A program made the position numbers and the translations under genes. A stretch of DNA of 64,000 bases from Acidobacteriota bacterium (GTDB lineage: Bacteria; Acidobacteriota; Polarisedimenticolia; JACPZX01): the NCBI GenBank assembly GCA_016195325.1, contig JACPZX010000075.1:18718-82717 (forward strand), read 5' to 3'. Numbering within the stretch: position 1 is the first letter of the stretch; each line of letters begins with the position of its first letter. The notes under the pieces were generated by a model that searched no databases, was not told where the DNA came from, and was given only the letters and a program-made list of their open reading frames with translations. Shown in pieces: positions 7,804-17,501 of this stretch.

Positions 7804-10497
7804 CTGAGTCTTTCCCCCGGCTCGAAGCTCGGCCCGTACGAGGTCGTCGCCCCGATCGGCGCCGGCGGGATGGGAGAGGTCTACCGCGCGCGCGACACGC
7901 GGCTGAACCGCGACGTCGCGATCAAGGTCCTGCCGTCGCACCTCTCGCAGCACCCCGAGGCCCGCGAGCGGTTCGACCGCGAGGCGAAGGCGATCTCCTC
8001 GCTCAGCCACCCGAACATCTGCACGCTGTACGACGTGGGCCACGACGGCGGCGTCGACTACCTCGTGATGGAGCTGCTTCAGGGGGAGACGCTCGTGGCG
8101 CGCATCCTCCGGGGCCCGCTCCCGCTCGGCGAGCTCCTCCGGATCGGCTCGCAGATCGCCGCCGCTCTCGACCGGGCGCACCACAAGGGGTTCGCCCACC
8201 GGGACCTCAAGCCCGGCAACATCATCCTCACGAAGTCGGGGGCGAAGCTCCTCGACTTTGGCCTCGCGCGCGCGGCGGGCCCCGGCGCGGCGGGTGAGGA
8301 GACGCACTCGCCGACGGTGGCGCAGCCGCTCACGGCCGAAGGGACGATCGTCGGGACCTTCCAGTACATGGCTCCCGAGCAGCTCGAGGGGAGGGAGGCC
8401 GACGCCCGGAGCGACATCTGGGCGCTCGGGGCGACTCTCTACGAGATGGCGACGGGGAAGCGGGCCTTCGAGGGGAAGACACAGGCGTCGCTCATCTCCT
8501 CGATCATGCGCGACGAGCCGCGGCCGATCGCCGAGATGATCCCGCTGGCCCCGGCCGTTCTCGATCAGATCGTGGCGCGCTGCCTCGCGAAGGATCCGGA
8601 CGACAGGTGGCAGAGCGCGCGGGATCTCACGTTCGCGATCCAGAGCCTCGTGCCGGGAAGCGGCGCGGGGGCGCCCGCGAGCGGCGTCGTCGCGGCGGTC
8701 GAGACCGGGGCGCGCGGTCGCCGGGGTCCCGGGGCCGCGGCCGTCGCCGCCCTGGTGATCGCGGCCGCCGCGATCTCGGCTCTCGGCGCGTGGTACGCCG
8801 CCCGGCGCGGGGAGGCACCCGCCGTCCTCTCGCCGCATTTCACGCAGCTCACGGACCAGGCGGGACAGGAGTCCTCGCCCAGCCTCTCCCCCGACGGAAG
8901 CTCGCTCGCCTTCGCGAGGCGCGAGAAGGGGACGTGGGACATCCTCGTGCAGCGCGTGGGGGGCCGGAACGCGACCGTCGTCGCCGGAGATCCGCACCGG
9001 GACGAAACGGCGCCGGCCTTCTCTCCCGACGGCGCGTCGATCGCGTACCACCTGTCCGACCGGAAGGGGGGTCTCTTCGTCGTCGGGGCGACAGGGGAGT
9101 CGGCGCGGCGCCTCACCGACTTCGGGTTCCATCCCTCGTGGTCCCCCGACGGCAAGCACCTGGCCTTCTGCACCGAGGAGATCTTCGTCCCCTTCTCGCG
9201 GCAGAGCACGAGCCAGCTCTGGGTCGTGGATCTCGCGGGCGGGGCGCCGAGGAAGATCTTCGACGGCGACGCCGTGCAGCCCGCCTGGTCCCCGTCGGGG
9301 GGGCGTATCGCGTTCTGGGCCGTCAACCGCGGGCAGCGCGATCTGTTCACGATCGCGGCGGACGGGGGGACGCCGGTCGCGATGACGACCGACACCGCTC
9401 TCGACTGGTCGCCGGCGTGGTCCCCCGACGGTCGGTATCTCTACTTCGCGAGCGATCGCGGCGGGACGATGAACCTGTGGCGCGTGCGGATCGACGAGCC
9501 GACCGGGCGGAGGCTCGGCGAGCCCGAGGTGGTCACGAGCGGCGTGAGCTCGGCGGCCGAGCTCCCCGCGCTCTCGAGGACGGGGAGGATCGTCTTCCGA
9601 TCGGAGGTGTCGACGCGGAACCCGATCGCGCTCCCGTTCGATCCGGCGTCCGAGACGATCGGCGAGCCGAGGCGCCTCATCCGGCGGTCGGGGTCGCTCA
9701 GCCCCACCGGCGTCTCGCCGGACGGGGAGTGGCTCGCCCTCACCAACTTCGGCGAGAGGCAGGAGGACGTCTTCGTCAGCCGCGTGGACGGCTCGGACGT
9801 GAGGCGCCTCACGGACGATCCCTTCCGCGACCGGTGGCCCACCTGGTCGCCGGACGGCCGCGAGATCGCCTTCTACTCGAACCGCAGCGGGCGCTACGCC
9901 TGCTGGAGCATTCACCCCGACGGGAGCGGCCTGAGGCAGCTCACCGATTCGGAGAAGGACGGGCTGATCTGGCCCGAGTACTCGCCGTCGGGCGACCGGG
10001 TGATCGCCATCGTCGGTCTCGAGGATCGCCGGGCGATCATCTTCGATCCGGCGCGTCCGTGGAAGGAGCAGACCCCCCGGCCTCTCGAGGGCCTCGACGT
10101 GGGCGGGAAGTGGCTCGTCCCCCTCGCGTGGTCGCCGGACGGCCGGCGCCTCGTCGGGCCGATGACGGAGGGGAGCGCCTCGATGAGCGGTGTGGGCGTT
10201 TACGATTTCACCACGGGGAGGTCGCGCGAAGTCGCCGGCGTCGTCAGCGCGGCGTTCAAGAAGATCCGATGGCTCCCCGACAGCCGTCGCGTCGTCTACG
10301 TCGAGGACGACGGAGGCCTGGGCCTGCTCGACGTCGACTCGGGGCGGCACAAGTCCCCGGGATCAGGACTTCCGTTCGCGCTCACTCCCGAGGCGATCGT
10401 CGTGGCGAGGGACGGCCGGACGATCTACGCCGGTGAGATCTCGGTCGAGTCCGACATCTGGATGCTGGAGACGCAGGCCGCCGCGCCCGCGAAGTGA
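7804..10497 (+). CDS. Transmembrane Ser/Thr protein kinase with TolB/WD40-like propeller, probable CTG start
   Basis: The layout is that of the divergent neighbour: kinase domain first (GAGGMGEVYRARD, VAIKVLP, catalytic loop HRDLKPGN with Asp134, DFGLARA, YMAPEQLEG), then a membrane helix (AAVAALVIAAAAISALGAWY), then a large outer region of SPDG blades ending near residue 890. Relatives begin with a short Ser-Leu-x-Pro-Gly segment just before LGPYEV. In this frame the only codon matching that position is CTG at 7804, preceded by GAGG at 7795-7798 with 5 nt spacing. The only in-frame ATG is at 7687; it lies within the start of the divergent kinase and would add 39 non-kinase residues. I therefore prefer 7804, with 7687 as the alternative. 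The kinase call is firm; the start is uncertain. Confidence 0.88.
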   Translation: MSLSPGSKLGPYEVVAPIGAGGMGEVYRARDTRLNRDVAIKVLPSHLSQHPEARERFDREAKAISSLSHPNICTLYDVGHDGGVDYLVMELLQGETLVARILRGPLPLGELLRIGSQIAAALDRAHHKGFAHRDLKPGNIILTKSGAKLLDFGLARAAGPGAAGEETHSPTVAQPLTAEGTIVGTFQYMAPEQLEGREADARSDIWALGATLYEMATGKRAFEGKTQASLISSIMRDEPRPIAEMIPLAPAVLDQIVARCLAKDPDDRWQSARDLTFAIQSLVPGSGAGAPASGVVAAVETGARGRRGPGAAAVAALVIAAAAISALGAWYAARRGEAPAVLSPHFTQLTDQAGQESSPSLSPDGSSLAFARREKGTWDILVQRVGGRNATVVAGDPHRDETAPAFSPDGASIAYHLSDRKGGLFVVGATGESARRLTDFGFHPSWSPDGKHLAFCTEEIFVPFSRQSTSQLWVVDLAGGAPRKIFDGDAVQPAWSPSGGRIAFWAVNRGQRDLFTIAADGGTPVAMTTDTALDWSPAWSPDGRYLYFASDRGGTMNLWRVRIDEPTGRRLGEPEVVTSGVSSAAELPALSRTGRIVFRSEVSTRNPIALPFDPASETIGEPRRLIRRSGSLSPTGVSPDGEWLALTNFGERQEDVFVSRVDGSDVRRLTDDPFRDRWPTWSPDGREIAFYSNRSGRYACWSIHPDGSGLRQLTDSEKDGLIWPEYSPSGDRVIAIVGLEDRRAIIFDPARPWKEQTPRPLEGLDVGGKWLVPLAWSPDGRRLVGPMTEGSASMSGVGVYDFTTGRSREVAGVVSAAFKKIRWLPDSRRVVYVEDDGGLGLLDVDSGRHKSPGSGLPFALTPEAIVVARDGRTIYAGEISVESDIWMLETQAAAPAK

Positions 10498-10510
10498 GGC
10501 GCCGCCGGCC

Positions 10511-13081
10511 TCACGACCCGGGGGAGCTCGCGATTTTCTTCGCCTCCTCGACGACGGCGGCGAACCGGGGATCTCCGTGGAGCGACCGGAACTCCGTAGC
10601 CACCTCCACCTTGCGCGCGAACTGGGGATCGAGCCCCGCGTCGAAGGCCTTCCGGAGATCTGCGAACGCGGCGTCCGTCGCGCCCCGGACCGCGGCGACG
10701 CCGGCCAGTCCGTAGAAGGTGAGACCGATCTCGGCCCGATCGGTGTCGGGGACGCGCTGCTGGATCGCGAGCGCGTCGTTCAGGAGCTTTTCGGCCTCGT
10801 CGAGACGAGCTTGTCCCCGAAGGCACTCGGCCAGATCGATCATCGTGCGCACCGCCTCGGGGCTCTCGGGCCCGAGCGCGCGGCGGCGGCGCTCGAGGGT
10901 CTCGCGGTAGAGCGGCTCGGCGTCGGCGCGCTTCCCGTCGGTGTCGTAGACGTTCGCGAGAGTGTTCATCGAGGTCAGCGTTTCGGGATGATCGGGGCCG
11001 AGGACGCGCCGGCGCCCGTCGAGGGTCTCCCGGCCCAGCGCCTCGGCCTCCGCGAACCGCTCCTCTTCGTAGTACACCTCGACCAGGCTGCTCATCGCCT
11101 CGAAGGTGTCGGGATGATCGGGGCCGACGACGCGCCGGCGAAGGTCGAGGCACTCGCGAAAGAGTTTCTCGGCGTCGGCGAGATGCCCCTGGCGCTCCGT
11201 GACGATGGCCAGGTTCAGCAGGGACTTCAGGCTGTCCGGGTGGTCCTCACCTGAGATGCGGCGGCGGAGCTCGAGCGTGTCCTTGAAGAGCTTCTCGGCC
11301 TCGGCGAACTTCCCCTCGTCCATGTACACGAGGCCGAGGTTGTTCATCGGCCCCAGCGTGTCGGGATGGCCCGAACCCTTCGTGCGGCGGCTGAGAGCGA
11401 GCGACTCGGTGAGGAGCTTCTCGGCGTCTTTGAGGTGCCCCTGGTACCACGCGGCGACGGCGATGTTGCTGAGGGTGCGCGCCAGATCGGGGTGCTCGGG
11501 GCCGAGGGCGCGGCGCTGCCCCTCGAGGACCTCGCGCCCCACTTTCTCCGCTTCGGCGTAGTGGCCCCGCTGGGCCAGAACGATCCCGACCTCCTGCATC
11601 GCCTTCAGCGTGTCGGGGCTCTCCGGGCCGAGCGCTCGCCCGTACGTCGCGGCCGACTGCTCGAGGAGCGGCTGGGCCTTCGAGAAGAGGCCGAGCCCCC
11701 GGTAGACCGTCCCGATCGTGCCGAGCAGCCGGGCCTTCAGCTCGGGATCGTCGGCGAGCCCCGTCTCAATCTCATTCGAGGCCTTCTCGAGAATCTCGCG
11801 CGCCGTCACGCTGTTCCCGCGCGCCTCGCTGGGGTCCGACACCCGGAACATCCCGGCCATGAAGTCCGACACCCGCTTGAAGGCCGCCGCCTCGCGGTTC
11901 GCGCGATCGCGCTCGACCGCGATCCTTCGGGCCTGCACCGCCATGCTCGCCGCGAAGGCGAGGAGGACGACGGCGAGGAGGGTGGCCACCGAGGCGCCGA
12001 CCCGGTGGCGCCTCAGGAACGTGCGCGCGAGATACGCGCGGCTGGGCGCGCGCGCCGCGATCGGCTGGGACGTCAGGTAGCGCTCGATGTCCTCGCCGAG
12101 GGCCGCGGCGCTCTGGTACCTGCGATCCGCCTCCTTCTCGAGCGACTTGCCGACGATCGTCTCGAGGTCGCGGTCGAGCCTGGAGGTGCCGCGCCACGCC
12201 TCGCGCAGCGGTCGCGGCGGCTCGTCGCAGACGACGCGCACGGCCTCGGTCAGGGGCGCCCCCTTCAGCTCGTGCGGGCGGCTCCGCGTGAGGATCTCGT
12301 AGAGGACCACCCCGAGCGAGTAGATGTCGGTGCGGTGGTCGATCGTGCGCGGCTCGCCGCGCGCCTGCTCCGGGCTCATGTACTGCGGCGTCCCCCGGAC
12401 GACGCCGACGAGGGTGAGGATCCCCCCGCCGTCCTCGTCGGCCCCCGCGAGGCGCGCCAGGCCGAAGTCGAGGATCTTGACCGCCGGCGCCGGCGGGCCG
12501 GAGCCGCCGGTGGTGCTCACCGCCTCGCTCGTGACGATGAGGTTGGACGGCTTGAGGTCGCGGTGGATGACACCGCGCTGGTGGGCGTAATTGACCGCGT
12601 CGCAGATCGAGCGGAAGATCCTGAGCCGGAGCGTCATCTCGTCGCGGGTGACCGGGGAGGGGCGTTTCGCCAGCCACTCGTCGAGCATCTCGCCGCGGAC
12701 GAGCTCCATCGCGAAGAAGCCGTGCCCGTCGCCGGTGCGCCCCGACTCGTAGATGGCGGCGATGCCGGGATGCTTGAGCCTCCCGAGCATCTCCGCCTCG
12801 CGCTGGAACATGAGGGCCCGGAGCGGGTCGAAGGCCTGCGCCTGCCGCACGACCTTCACCGCGACGCGGCGGCGGGGGCTCTGCTGCTCCGCCTCCCAGA
12901 CGACGCCCATCCCCCCTTCGCCGAGGAGGCCGATGATGTGGTAGCCGCCGATCGAGTCGGGCATCGGGAAGGGGAGCGCGGGAGCTCCGGACCCCAGCGT
13001 CGTGCGGGATTCGATCCCCCCCGACGTCACCGTGGGCGTGGCGTCGTTCGGTGGCGGCGTGTCGATGGGGCGGTCCGTCAA
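10511..13081 (-). CDS. Transmembrane Ser/Thr protein kinase with C-terminal TPR array
   Basis: This is an 856-residue kinase of a different build from the two upstream. The kinase domain spans about residues 45-320 (GEGGMGVVWEAEQ, VAVKVVRQ, catalytic loop HRDLKPSN with Asp175, DFGLARL, YMSPEQARGEP). A membrane helix follows near residue 360 (SVATLLAVVLLAFAASMAV). The outer part is a run of tetratricopeptide units repeating about every 42 residues with a pattern like EAEKLF..L.LRRR.LG.DHPDTL, as in kinesin-light-chain type TPRs. Such arrays bind partner proteins. It converges with the propeller kinase and is divergent from a secreted MopE-motif protein. Substrate and ligand are unknown. Confidence 0.9.
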   Translation of the reverse strand: MTDRPIDTPPPNDATPTVTSGGIESRTTLGSGAPALPFPMPDSIGGYHIIGLLGEGGMGVVWEAEQQSPRRRVAVKVVRQAQAFDPLRALMFQREAEMLGRLKHPGIAAIYESGRTGDGHGFFAMELVRGEMLDEWLAKRPSPVTRDEMTLRLRIFRSICDAVNYAHQRGVIHRDLKPSNLIVTSEAVSTTGGSGPPAPAVKILDFGLARLAGADEDGGGILTLVGVVRGTPQYMSPEQARGEPRTIDHRTDIYSLGVVLYEILTRSRPHELKGAPLTEAVRVVCDEPPRPLREAWRGTSRLDRDLETIVGKSLEKEADRRYQSAAALGEDIERYLTSQPIAARAPSRAYLARTFLRRHRVGASVATLLAVVLLAFAASMAVQARRIAVERDRANREAAAFKRVSDFMAGMFRVSDPSEARGNSVTAREILEKASNEIETGLADDPELKARLLGTIGTVYRGLGLFSKAQPLLEQSAATYGRALGPESPDTLKAMQEVGIVLAQRGHYAEAEKVGREVLEGQRRALGPEHPDLARTLSNIAVAAWYQGHLKDAEKLLTESLALSRRTKGSGHPDTLGPMNNLGLVYMDEGKFAEAEKLFKDTLELRRRISGEDHPDSLKSLLNLAIVTERQGHLADAEKLFRECLDLRRRVVGPDHPDTFEAMSSLVEVYYEEERFAEAEALGRETLDGRRRVLGPDHPETLTSMNTLANVYDTDGKRADAEPLYRETLERRRRALGPESPEAVRTMIDLAECLRGQARLDEAEKLLNDALAIQQRVPDTDRAEIGLTFYGLAGVAAVRGATDAAFADLRKAFDAGLDPQFARKVEVATEFRSLHGDPRFAAVVEEAKKIASSPGS

Positions 13082-13144
13082 GACGGCACTCTCCGGTGCG
13101 GGGCCGGGTGGCGCGGGTCGGTGCGCGCGCGAAGGCCGGCAAGC

Positions 13145-13173
13145 CTACCACCGACTTCGCCGCCCTTTATAAT
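13145..13173 (+). promoter_or_regulatory. Candidate sigma-70 type promoter for the MopE-motif protein
   Basis: A perfect TATAAT at 13168-13173 stands out in GC-rich sequence, with a weak CTACCA at 13145-13150 after a 17-bp spacer. Read on the other strand the same patch gives TATAAA (13171 to 13166), so it could also serve the divergent kinase gene. Confidence 0.45.
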
Positions 13174-13254
13174 GTTGACTCAGCATCAGGATCGCGGTAT
13201 ACCTCTGGCGACGAGGCATTCGTCCCAGACGTCCGGATTCAGGAGGGCCTCATC

Positions 13255-15129
13255 ATGGCGATCCTGCACCGTGTCCGCTGGCCGCTCGGTCTCACCCTCT
13301 CGTTTCTCCTCGGCGCCTCGGTCGCCGCCGCAAGTTGCCTCGACTTCGGCGGGTTCGCCATCTTCCAGTGCGCCGACCTGGGCTACTTCGCGCCGCCCCC
13401 GTGGCAGGTGACGAGCGACGCGAACGGGGTCGTCACCAACGGATCCATCGCATTCTGGCAGATAGGGTTCGGCAATCGGAGCGTGAGCCCGGCCGGCGGA
13501 AACTCCGGAACCGGAATGGCCAGCGCGACGGCGTTCAGCGGAAACGACTCCGGGTCCTGGCTCCCCCAGTTCCTCGACGCCCGCACCGCGACGCAGTTCT
13601 TCCAGATCCCGCCGGGCGCCACGTGTCTCGGGAGCAACAACTGGGGGAATGGCGGCATCGACGGGTGCATGGACGACGTGCGGGACACGTCCCTCCCGTT
13701 CGCAGACGACGGCATGCTCAATCCGTACGCCGACATGCAGCAGGCCCACTACAGTTACTTCGGGGAGTACTCGCGGATGTGGCAGCAGGACTACCCGATG
13801 GCGGTGCTCCTCCGGGGGCCGGCCGCTCACGTCGGGTGCGATCACACGCCGATCTGCGCGGGCGCCACGAGCACCGCGTGCACCTCGGGACCTCGCGCCG
13901 GCCAATCGTGCTTCTTCGAGAGCGACTGCGATTTCTGCCCGGCCGGGCCGAATGCGGGCATGACGTGCGCGGATGACGCGAAGTGCGCGGACGGCAGCGT
14001 CTCCCGGTACTTCGCCTTTGCCGCCATCGCCTCGATGAAGCGGAACAACGACGGCACCGGACACAACGGTCCTTGCGCTTCGGTCAATCCCGGAACGAAC
14101 CCGGCCCCCTGCGACTTCCGACCGGGCCATTTCTTTTTCAAGGACATCGTCAACGGGGGGACGAACGCGAGCACCGGCCTGCCGAACGTGATCCCCTGGC
14201 AGGAGGCACCCACGCCGCAGCTCGCCTGCGTGTCGGGTTGCTCGGGAGTCGGTCCGAGGACCGTCAACGCCTCGTGGACCCCGAACGTCCTCTACCACGA
14301 CGGCTCGATCCGTCCGAGCACGAACCCGACGCTGGCGCCCGCGGATCCGACGCGCGCCGCGGGGACGGGTGTCCTCGATCTGAACGCGAAGTTCCCGCTC
14401 ATCCGCTACAGGATGGAGGCGGCGCCGGTCACCTGCGCCAACGTCGACGCGAACGGCCTCGTGCAGCCGGCGACGATGACGTGGACGCCCGTCGGATCCG
14501 AGACGTCGGCCCCCTCGCTCAGCGGCCTCACCGTGTCGGCCGACGCCTGCTTCCGGCTGCGGGTTCTCTTCGGCAAGAAGCCCGAGACCTCTGGCGTATC
14601 GATTCCGAACTGCCGCCTCGGAAAGTGCGGCGATCTCGGGTACGACGCCGTGAGGGTCGATTCAGGGGCCGTTCAGTGCGTGAACGCCTCGACCCCGAAC
14701 CCGGTGGGCGCTCCTCTCGACGCCGACGGGGACGGAGCGACGGGGTGCGGAAACTACGACTGCAACGACGCCGATGCGGGGTCCTTCGCGCCGCCCGTCG
14801 CCGTGGTGCTCATGGACATCGAGGACCTCCCCGGCGACGGCCTCAGGTATCACTGGGTGGACCAGGGGTCGACCGCGGGGATGGGAACCCACTACGACGT
14901 CTTCGGACGATCCGGCGCGGATTATCCGCTCGGGAATTTCGCGGCCGGGTCGTGCCTCGCCGACAACGTGGCGACGTCGTACTTCGACTACCCGGGAGCC
15001 GGCCCGGCGCCGGGGCAGGCGACGTATTTCATGATCCGCGGGCAGAACGGCTGCGCCGGAGGCACCGGGACGTACGGAAACCAGAGCCGAGACACCGGCG
15101 CGGCGCAGAGCCCGCAGCACTGCGACTAG
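13255..15129 (+). CDS. Secreted protein with MopE-type putative metal-binding motif
   Basis: This 624-residue protein has a clear signal peptide (MAILHRVRWPLGLTLSFLLGASVAAASC) and is therefore exported. Near residue 490 it carries DADGDGATGCGNYDCNDAD, the acidic Cys-containing repeat described as a putative metal-binding motif in MopE-like proteins. The rest is rich in Cys, Gly and Asn and shows no catalytic motif I recognise; several paired cysteines suggest disulfides. ATG at 13255 follows an AGGAGG-like site (aggaggg, 13241-13247) and begins the signal peptide, so the start is well supported. The role may be metal binding or surface attachment; this is inference. Confidence 0.72.
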   Translation: MAILHRVRWPLGLTLSFLLGASVAAASCLDFGGFAIFQCADLGYFAPPPWQVTSDANGVVTNGSIAFWQIGFGNRSVSPAGGNSGTGMASATAFSGNDSGSWLPQFLDARTATQFFQIPPGATCLGSNNWGNGGIDGCMDDVRDTSLPFADDGMLNPYADMQQAHYSYFGEYSRMWQQDYPMAVLLRGPAAHVGCDHTPICAGATSTACTSGPRAGQSCFFESDCDFCPAGPNAGMTCADDAKCADGSVSRYFAFAAIASMKRNNDGTGHNGPCASVNPGTNPAPCDFRPGHFFFKDIVNGGTNASTGLPNVIPWQEAPTPQLACVSGCSGVGPRTVNASWTPNVLYHDGSIRPSTNPTLAPADPTRAAGTGVLDLNAKFPLIRYRMEAAPVTCANVDANGLVQPATMTWTPVGSETSAPSLSGLTVSADACFRLRVLFGKKPETSGVSIPNCRLGKCGDLGYDAVRVDSGAVQCVNASTPNPVGAPLDADGDGATGCGNYDCNDADAGSFAPPVAVVLMDIEDLPGDGLRYHWVDQGSTAGMGTHYDVFGRSGADYPLGNFAAGSCLADNVATSYFDYPGAGPAPGQATYFMIRGQNGCAGGTGTYGNQSRDTGAAQSPQHCD

Positions 15130-15480
15130 GGACCTCGCGCTCGCGGCGCCGACGGGCGCGGCGCCATCCGCCACCTGACACCGCTCGTCCGAGCCCGGCC
15201 GCCGCCTCGAGCCGAGCTCCATCTCGCCGCGCCTAGATCTCGCCCGAGCGTCATCCAGCGTCGACGGAGGGGCCTTTTTCGCCTCGCCCTCCCGCCTCCA
15301 GGACGAACCCGATCCGAGAAGACGCGGAATCCCCGGCCAATCGGAACTGGATGAATCCCCGAGAACAAATAATCTTTCTCCGATGTCCGCCGACGCCCCT
15401 GCAGGTCGGACGAACTCTTCCGAATTCATGGTGTTGGGGGCGTGAAGAGGCTCGCGAGGCGGGCTGAAAGGTCGAGATCG
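15130..15480. other. Intergenic region upstream of the TonB-receptor operon
   Basis: No gene is supported here. GGCGCC at 15145-15150 and 15160-15165 can form a hairpin just after the MopE-motif gene, without a T-tract. An AT-rich patch at 15361-15380 holds the inverted repeat GAGAA-N10-TTCTC and is the likeliest promoter or operator zone for the downstream operon. I searched by eye for a cobalamin riboswitch box and saw none. An alternative GTG start for the receptor lies at 15442. Confidence 0.5.
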
Positions 15481-17484
15481 ATGAAGTCATCGAGCCCCGC
15501 CGTTCTCGCGTTCCTCGTGGTGTCTCTCACGTTGCTGATCCCCGGCTCCGTTCCGGCCGAGACGAAACCCGGCGGAGCGACCTCCGCCGCTCTCGACGAC
15601 GAGTTCGCCGTCGTCGACGAGACGACCGTCACCGCTGCCGCCAAGCACGTCCAGCTTCTCAGCGAAGCGCCCTCCTCGGTGACGGTCATCACCTCCGAGG
15701 AGATCGAGCGGTTCGGCTACCTGACGCTCGGCGACCTGCTCGACTCGGTGCGCAGCTTCTACGTCTCCAACGATCGCAACTACTCGTACGTCGGCGTGCG
15801 CGGCTTCGGCCGGCCGGGCGATTACAACTCCCGGGTTCTCTTCCTCCTCGACGGGCATCCCATCAACGAAAACGTCTACGACTCGGCCGCAGCCATCGGG
15901 CCCGACACGGGGCTGGACCTGGGGACGGTCGATCGGGTCGAGATCGTCCGAGGCCCCGGCTCCACGCTGTACGGCACGAACGCGGTCTTCGCGGTGATCA
16001 ACGTCATCACGCGCAAGGGATCCGAGATCAGCGGCCTCCGCCCGGAACTCATCGGCGGCAACCGGGGCAGGTACGGATCCGCCGTCAGCTACGGCACGCG
16101 GACCGCGGGTGGGTCCGACTACCGGATCTCGGGGGCGATTCTGGATGCGCGCGGCGAGAACCTGTACTTTCCGCAGTTCGACTCCCCGGCGAGCAACTTC
16201 GGATGGGCGCGGGATCTCGATCGGGAGACGACGCACCAGGAGTCCCTCCGATGGGACCGGGGCGACTTCAGCGTGCTCGCGTTCAACGACAGCCGCGCGA
16301 AGCAGGTCCCGACCGCCTCTTTCGGCACGGCGTTCGGCGACGGCTCGTTGTACACGCGAGACACTTCGTCCCTCGTTGACGTGCACTACGTCCACAGGCT
16401 CGGCCGATCGGTCGAAATCACCGCGCGCGGCTACTCCGACTGGTATGCGACCCACGGTGCCTATCCATACAGCGGCCCGCCCACGGTCCTGAACGACGAC
16501 TCCGGCTCGGCCTGGTGGACCGGCGAGGAGGTGAGCCTCGCCTGGCAGAGCACCCCTTCGCATCGCCTGACGGTGAGTCAGAGCTACGAGGCGACGTTCA
16601 GCGCGAAGATGCTCAACTTCGATCGGGCGCCGTACTTCAAGTACCTCGACACCACGACCCAATTCAACCAGTGGGCCCTCTTCGTCCAGGACGAATGGAA
16701 GATCTCGCGCATGTTCTCGCTCGACCTCGGCTCGCGTCTCGATCACCACGACGATTTCGGCCTCGCTCTCAACCCTCGGGCCGCCGCGTTTCTGCACTTC
16801 TCGCCGGCTTCGACCCTGAAGCTCCTCGCGGGCTCGGCCTACCGGGCCCCGAACGTCTACGAGCGTTTCTACGTGGACGGGGTGAGCCTGGAGACCCCGG
16901 CCCGTCTCGTCCCCGAGCGGGTCGTGAGTTACGAGGCGACCTACGAGCAAAGGCTGGGCGTCGCTGAGACGCTTTCGGTGACCGCCTTCAGAAACGACGT
17001 GACGGATCTCATCACGCCCGTCCTGCGGCCGAGCGGACTCTCTCGTTTCGAGAACGTCGACAGCGCGCGAACGGAAGGGGTGGAGGCCGAAGGCCGCGTC
17101 GCCCTCGGGTCGGGGCTCCTCGCGTTCGCCAGCGCGAGCTACACGAGCGGGGTGGACGGCGACGGATCGTGGCTGACCAACTCGCCTCGGCAGATTGTCA
17201 AGTCGGGCGTCTCGGTTCCGATCCTGGAGCGGAGCCTGTTCGCATCCACCGAGATCCTGTACGCCGGGGAGAGGCGAACGCTCGCGGGCGACAGAACGCC
17301 TCCCTTCGAGACCGTCAACTTCACACTCCTGTACCGGCTGAACGTGAATTCAGCGAGCCTGTCGATGACCGTCTCCAACCTGCTCAACCGGGATAACTTC
17401 GTCCCCGGTTCGTTCGAGCACACGCAGGATCAGATCGTCCAGCCCGGCCGCTGGGTCGTCCTCAAGTTTCTCGAGACGTTTTGA
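15481..17484 (+). CDS. TonB-dependent outer-membrane receptor
   Basis: This 667-residue outer-membrane protein has a signal peptide (MKSSSPAVLAFLVVSLTLL), a plug domain (SVTVITSEEIERFGYLTLGDLLDSV, later DRVEIVRGPGSTLYGTNAVFAVINVITRKG) and a beta-barrel ending in an aromatic-terminated strand (LKFLETF). Such receptors import or sense a bound ligand using TonB energy. The sequence resembles the catecholate siderophore/cobalamin branch, but ligand cannot be read from it. ATG at 15481 gives a compact signal peptide; GTG at 15442 would add 13 basic residues. It heads a tight four-gene operon with a binding protein and two sensor kinases, suggesting that the ligand taken up is also sensed. Confidence 0.9.
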   Translation: MKSSSPAVLAFLVVSLTLLIPGSVPAETKPGGATSAALDDEFAVVDETTVTAAAKHVQLLSEAPSSVTVITSEEIERFGYLTLGDLLDSVRSFYVSNDRNYSYVGVRGFGRPGDYNSRVLFLLDGHPINENVYDSAAAIGPDTGLDLGTVDRVEIVRGPGSTLYGTNAVFAVINVITRKGSEISGLRPELIGGNRGRYGSAVSYGTRTAGGSDYRISGAILDARGENLYFPQFDSPASNFGWARDLDRETTHQESLRWDRGDFSVLAFNDSRAKQVPTASFGTAFGDGSLYTRDTSSLVDVHYVHRLGRSVEITARGYSDWYATHGAYPYSGPPTVLNDDSGSAWWTGEEVSLAWQSTPSHRLTVSQSYEATFSAKMLNFDRAPYFKYLDTTTQFNQWALFVQDEWKISRMFSLDLGSRLDHHDDFGLALNPRAAAFLHFSPASTLKLLAGSAYRAPNVYERFYVDGVSLETPARLVPERVVSYEATYEQRLGVAETLSVTAFRNDVTDLITPVLRPSGLSRFENVDSARTEGVEAEGRVALGSGLLAFASASYTSGVDGDGSWLTNSPRQIVKSGVSVPILERSLFASTEILYAGERRTLAGDRTPPFETVNFTLLYRLNVNSASLSMTVSNLLNRDNFVPGSFEHTQDQIVQPGRWVVLKFLETF

Positions 17485-17501
17485 CGGAGGCCAGTCGGTC
17501 G

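Noticed and set aside
6001-10350. Minus-strand open frame of about 1450 codons over two kinases
   Set aside because: It is a frame shadow of the kinase on the same strand and antisense to the other. It has no start context or domain and is a product of missing stop codons in GC-rich sequence.
13051-13254. Upstream extension of the MopE-motif protein beginning at 13051
   Set aside because: The extension overlaps the divergent kinase start and the promoter-like TATAAT; the signal peptide begins at ATG 13255 with a good ribosome binding site.
15130-15480. Cobalamin riboswitch upstream of the TonB-dependent receptor
   Set aside because: I looked for a B12-box-like conserved element and paired stems and saw none in this interval.
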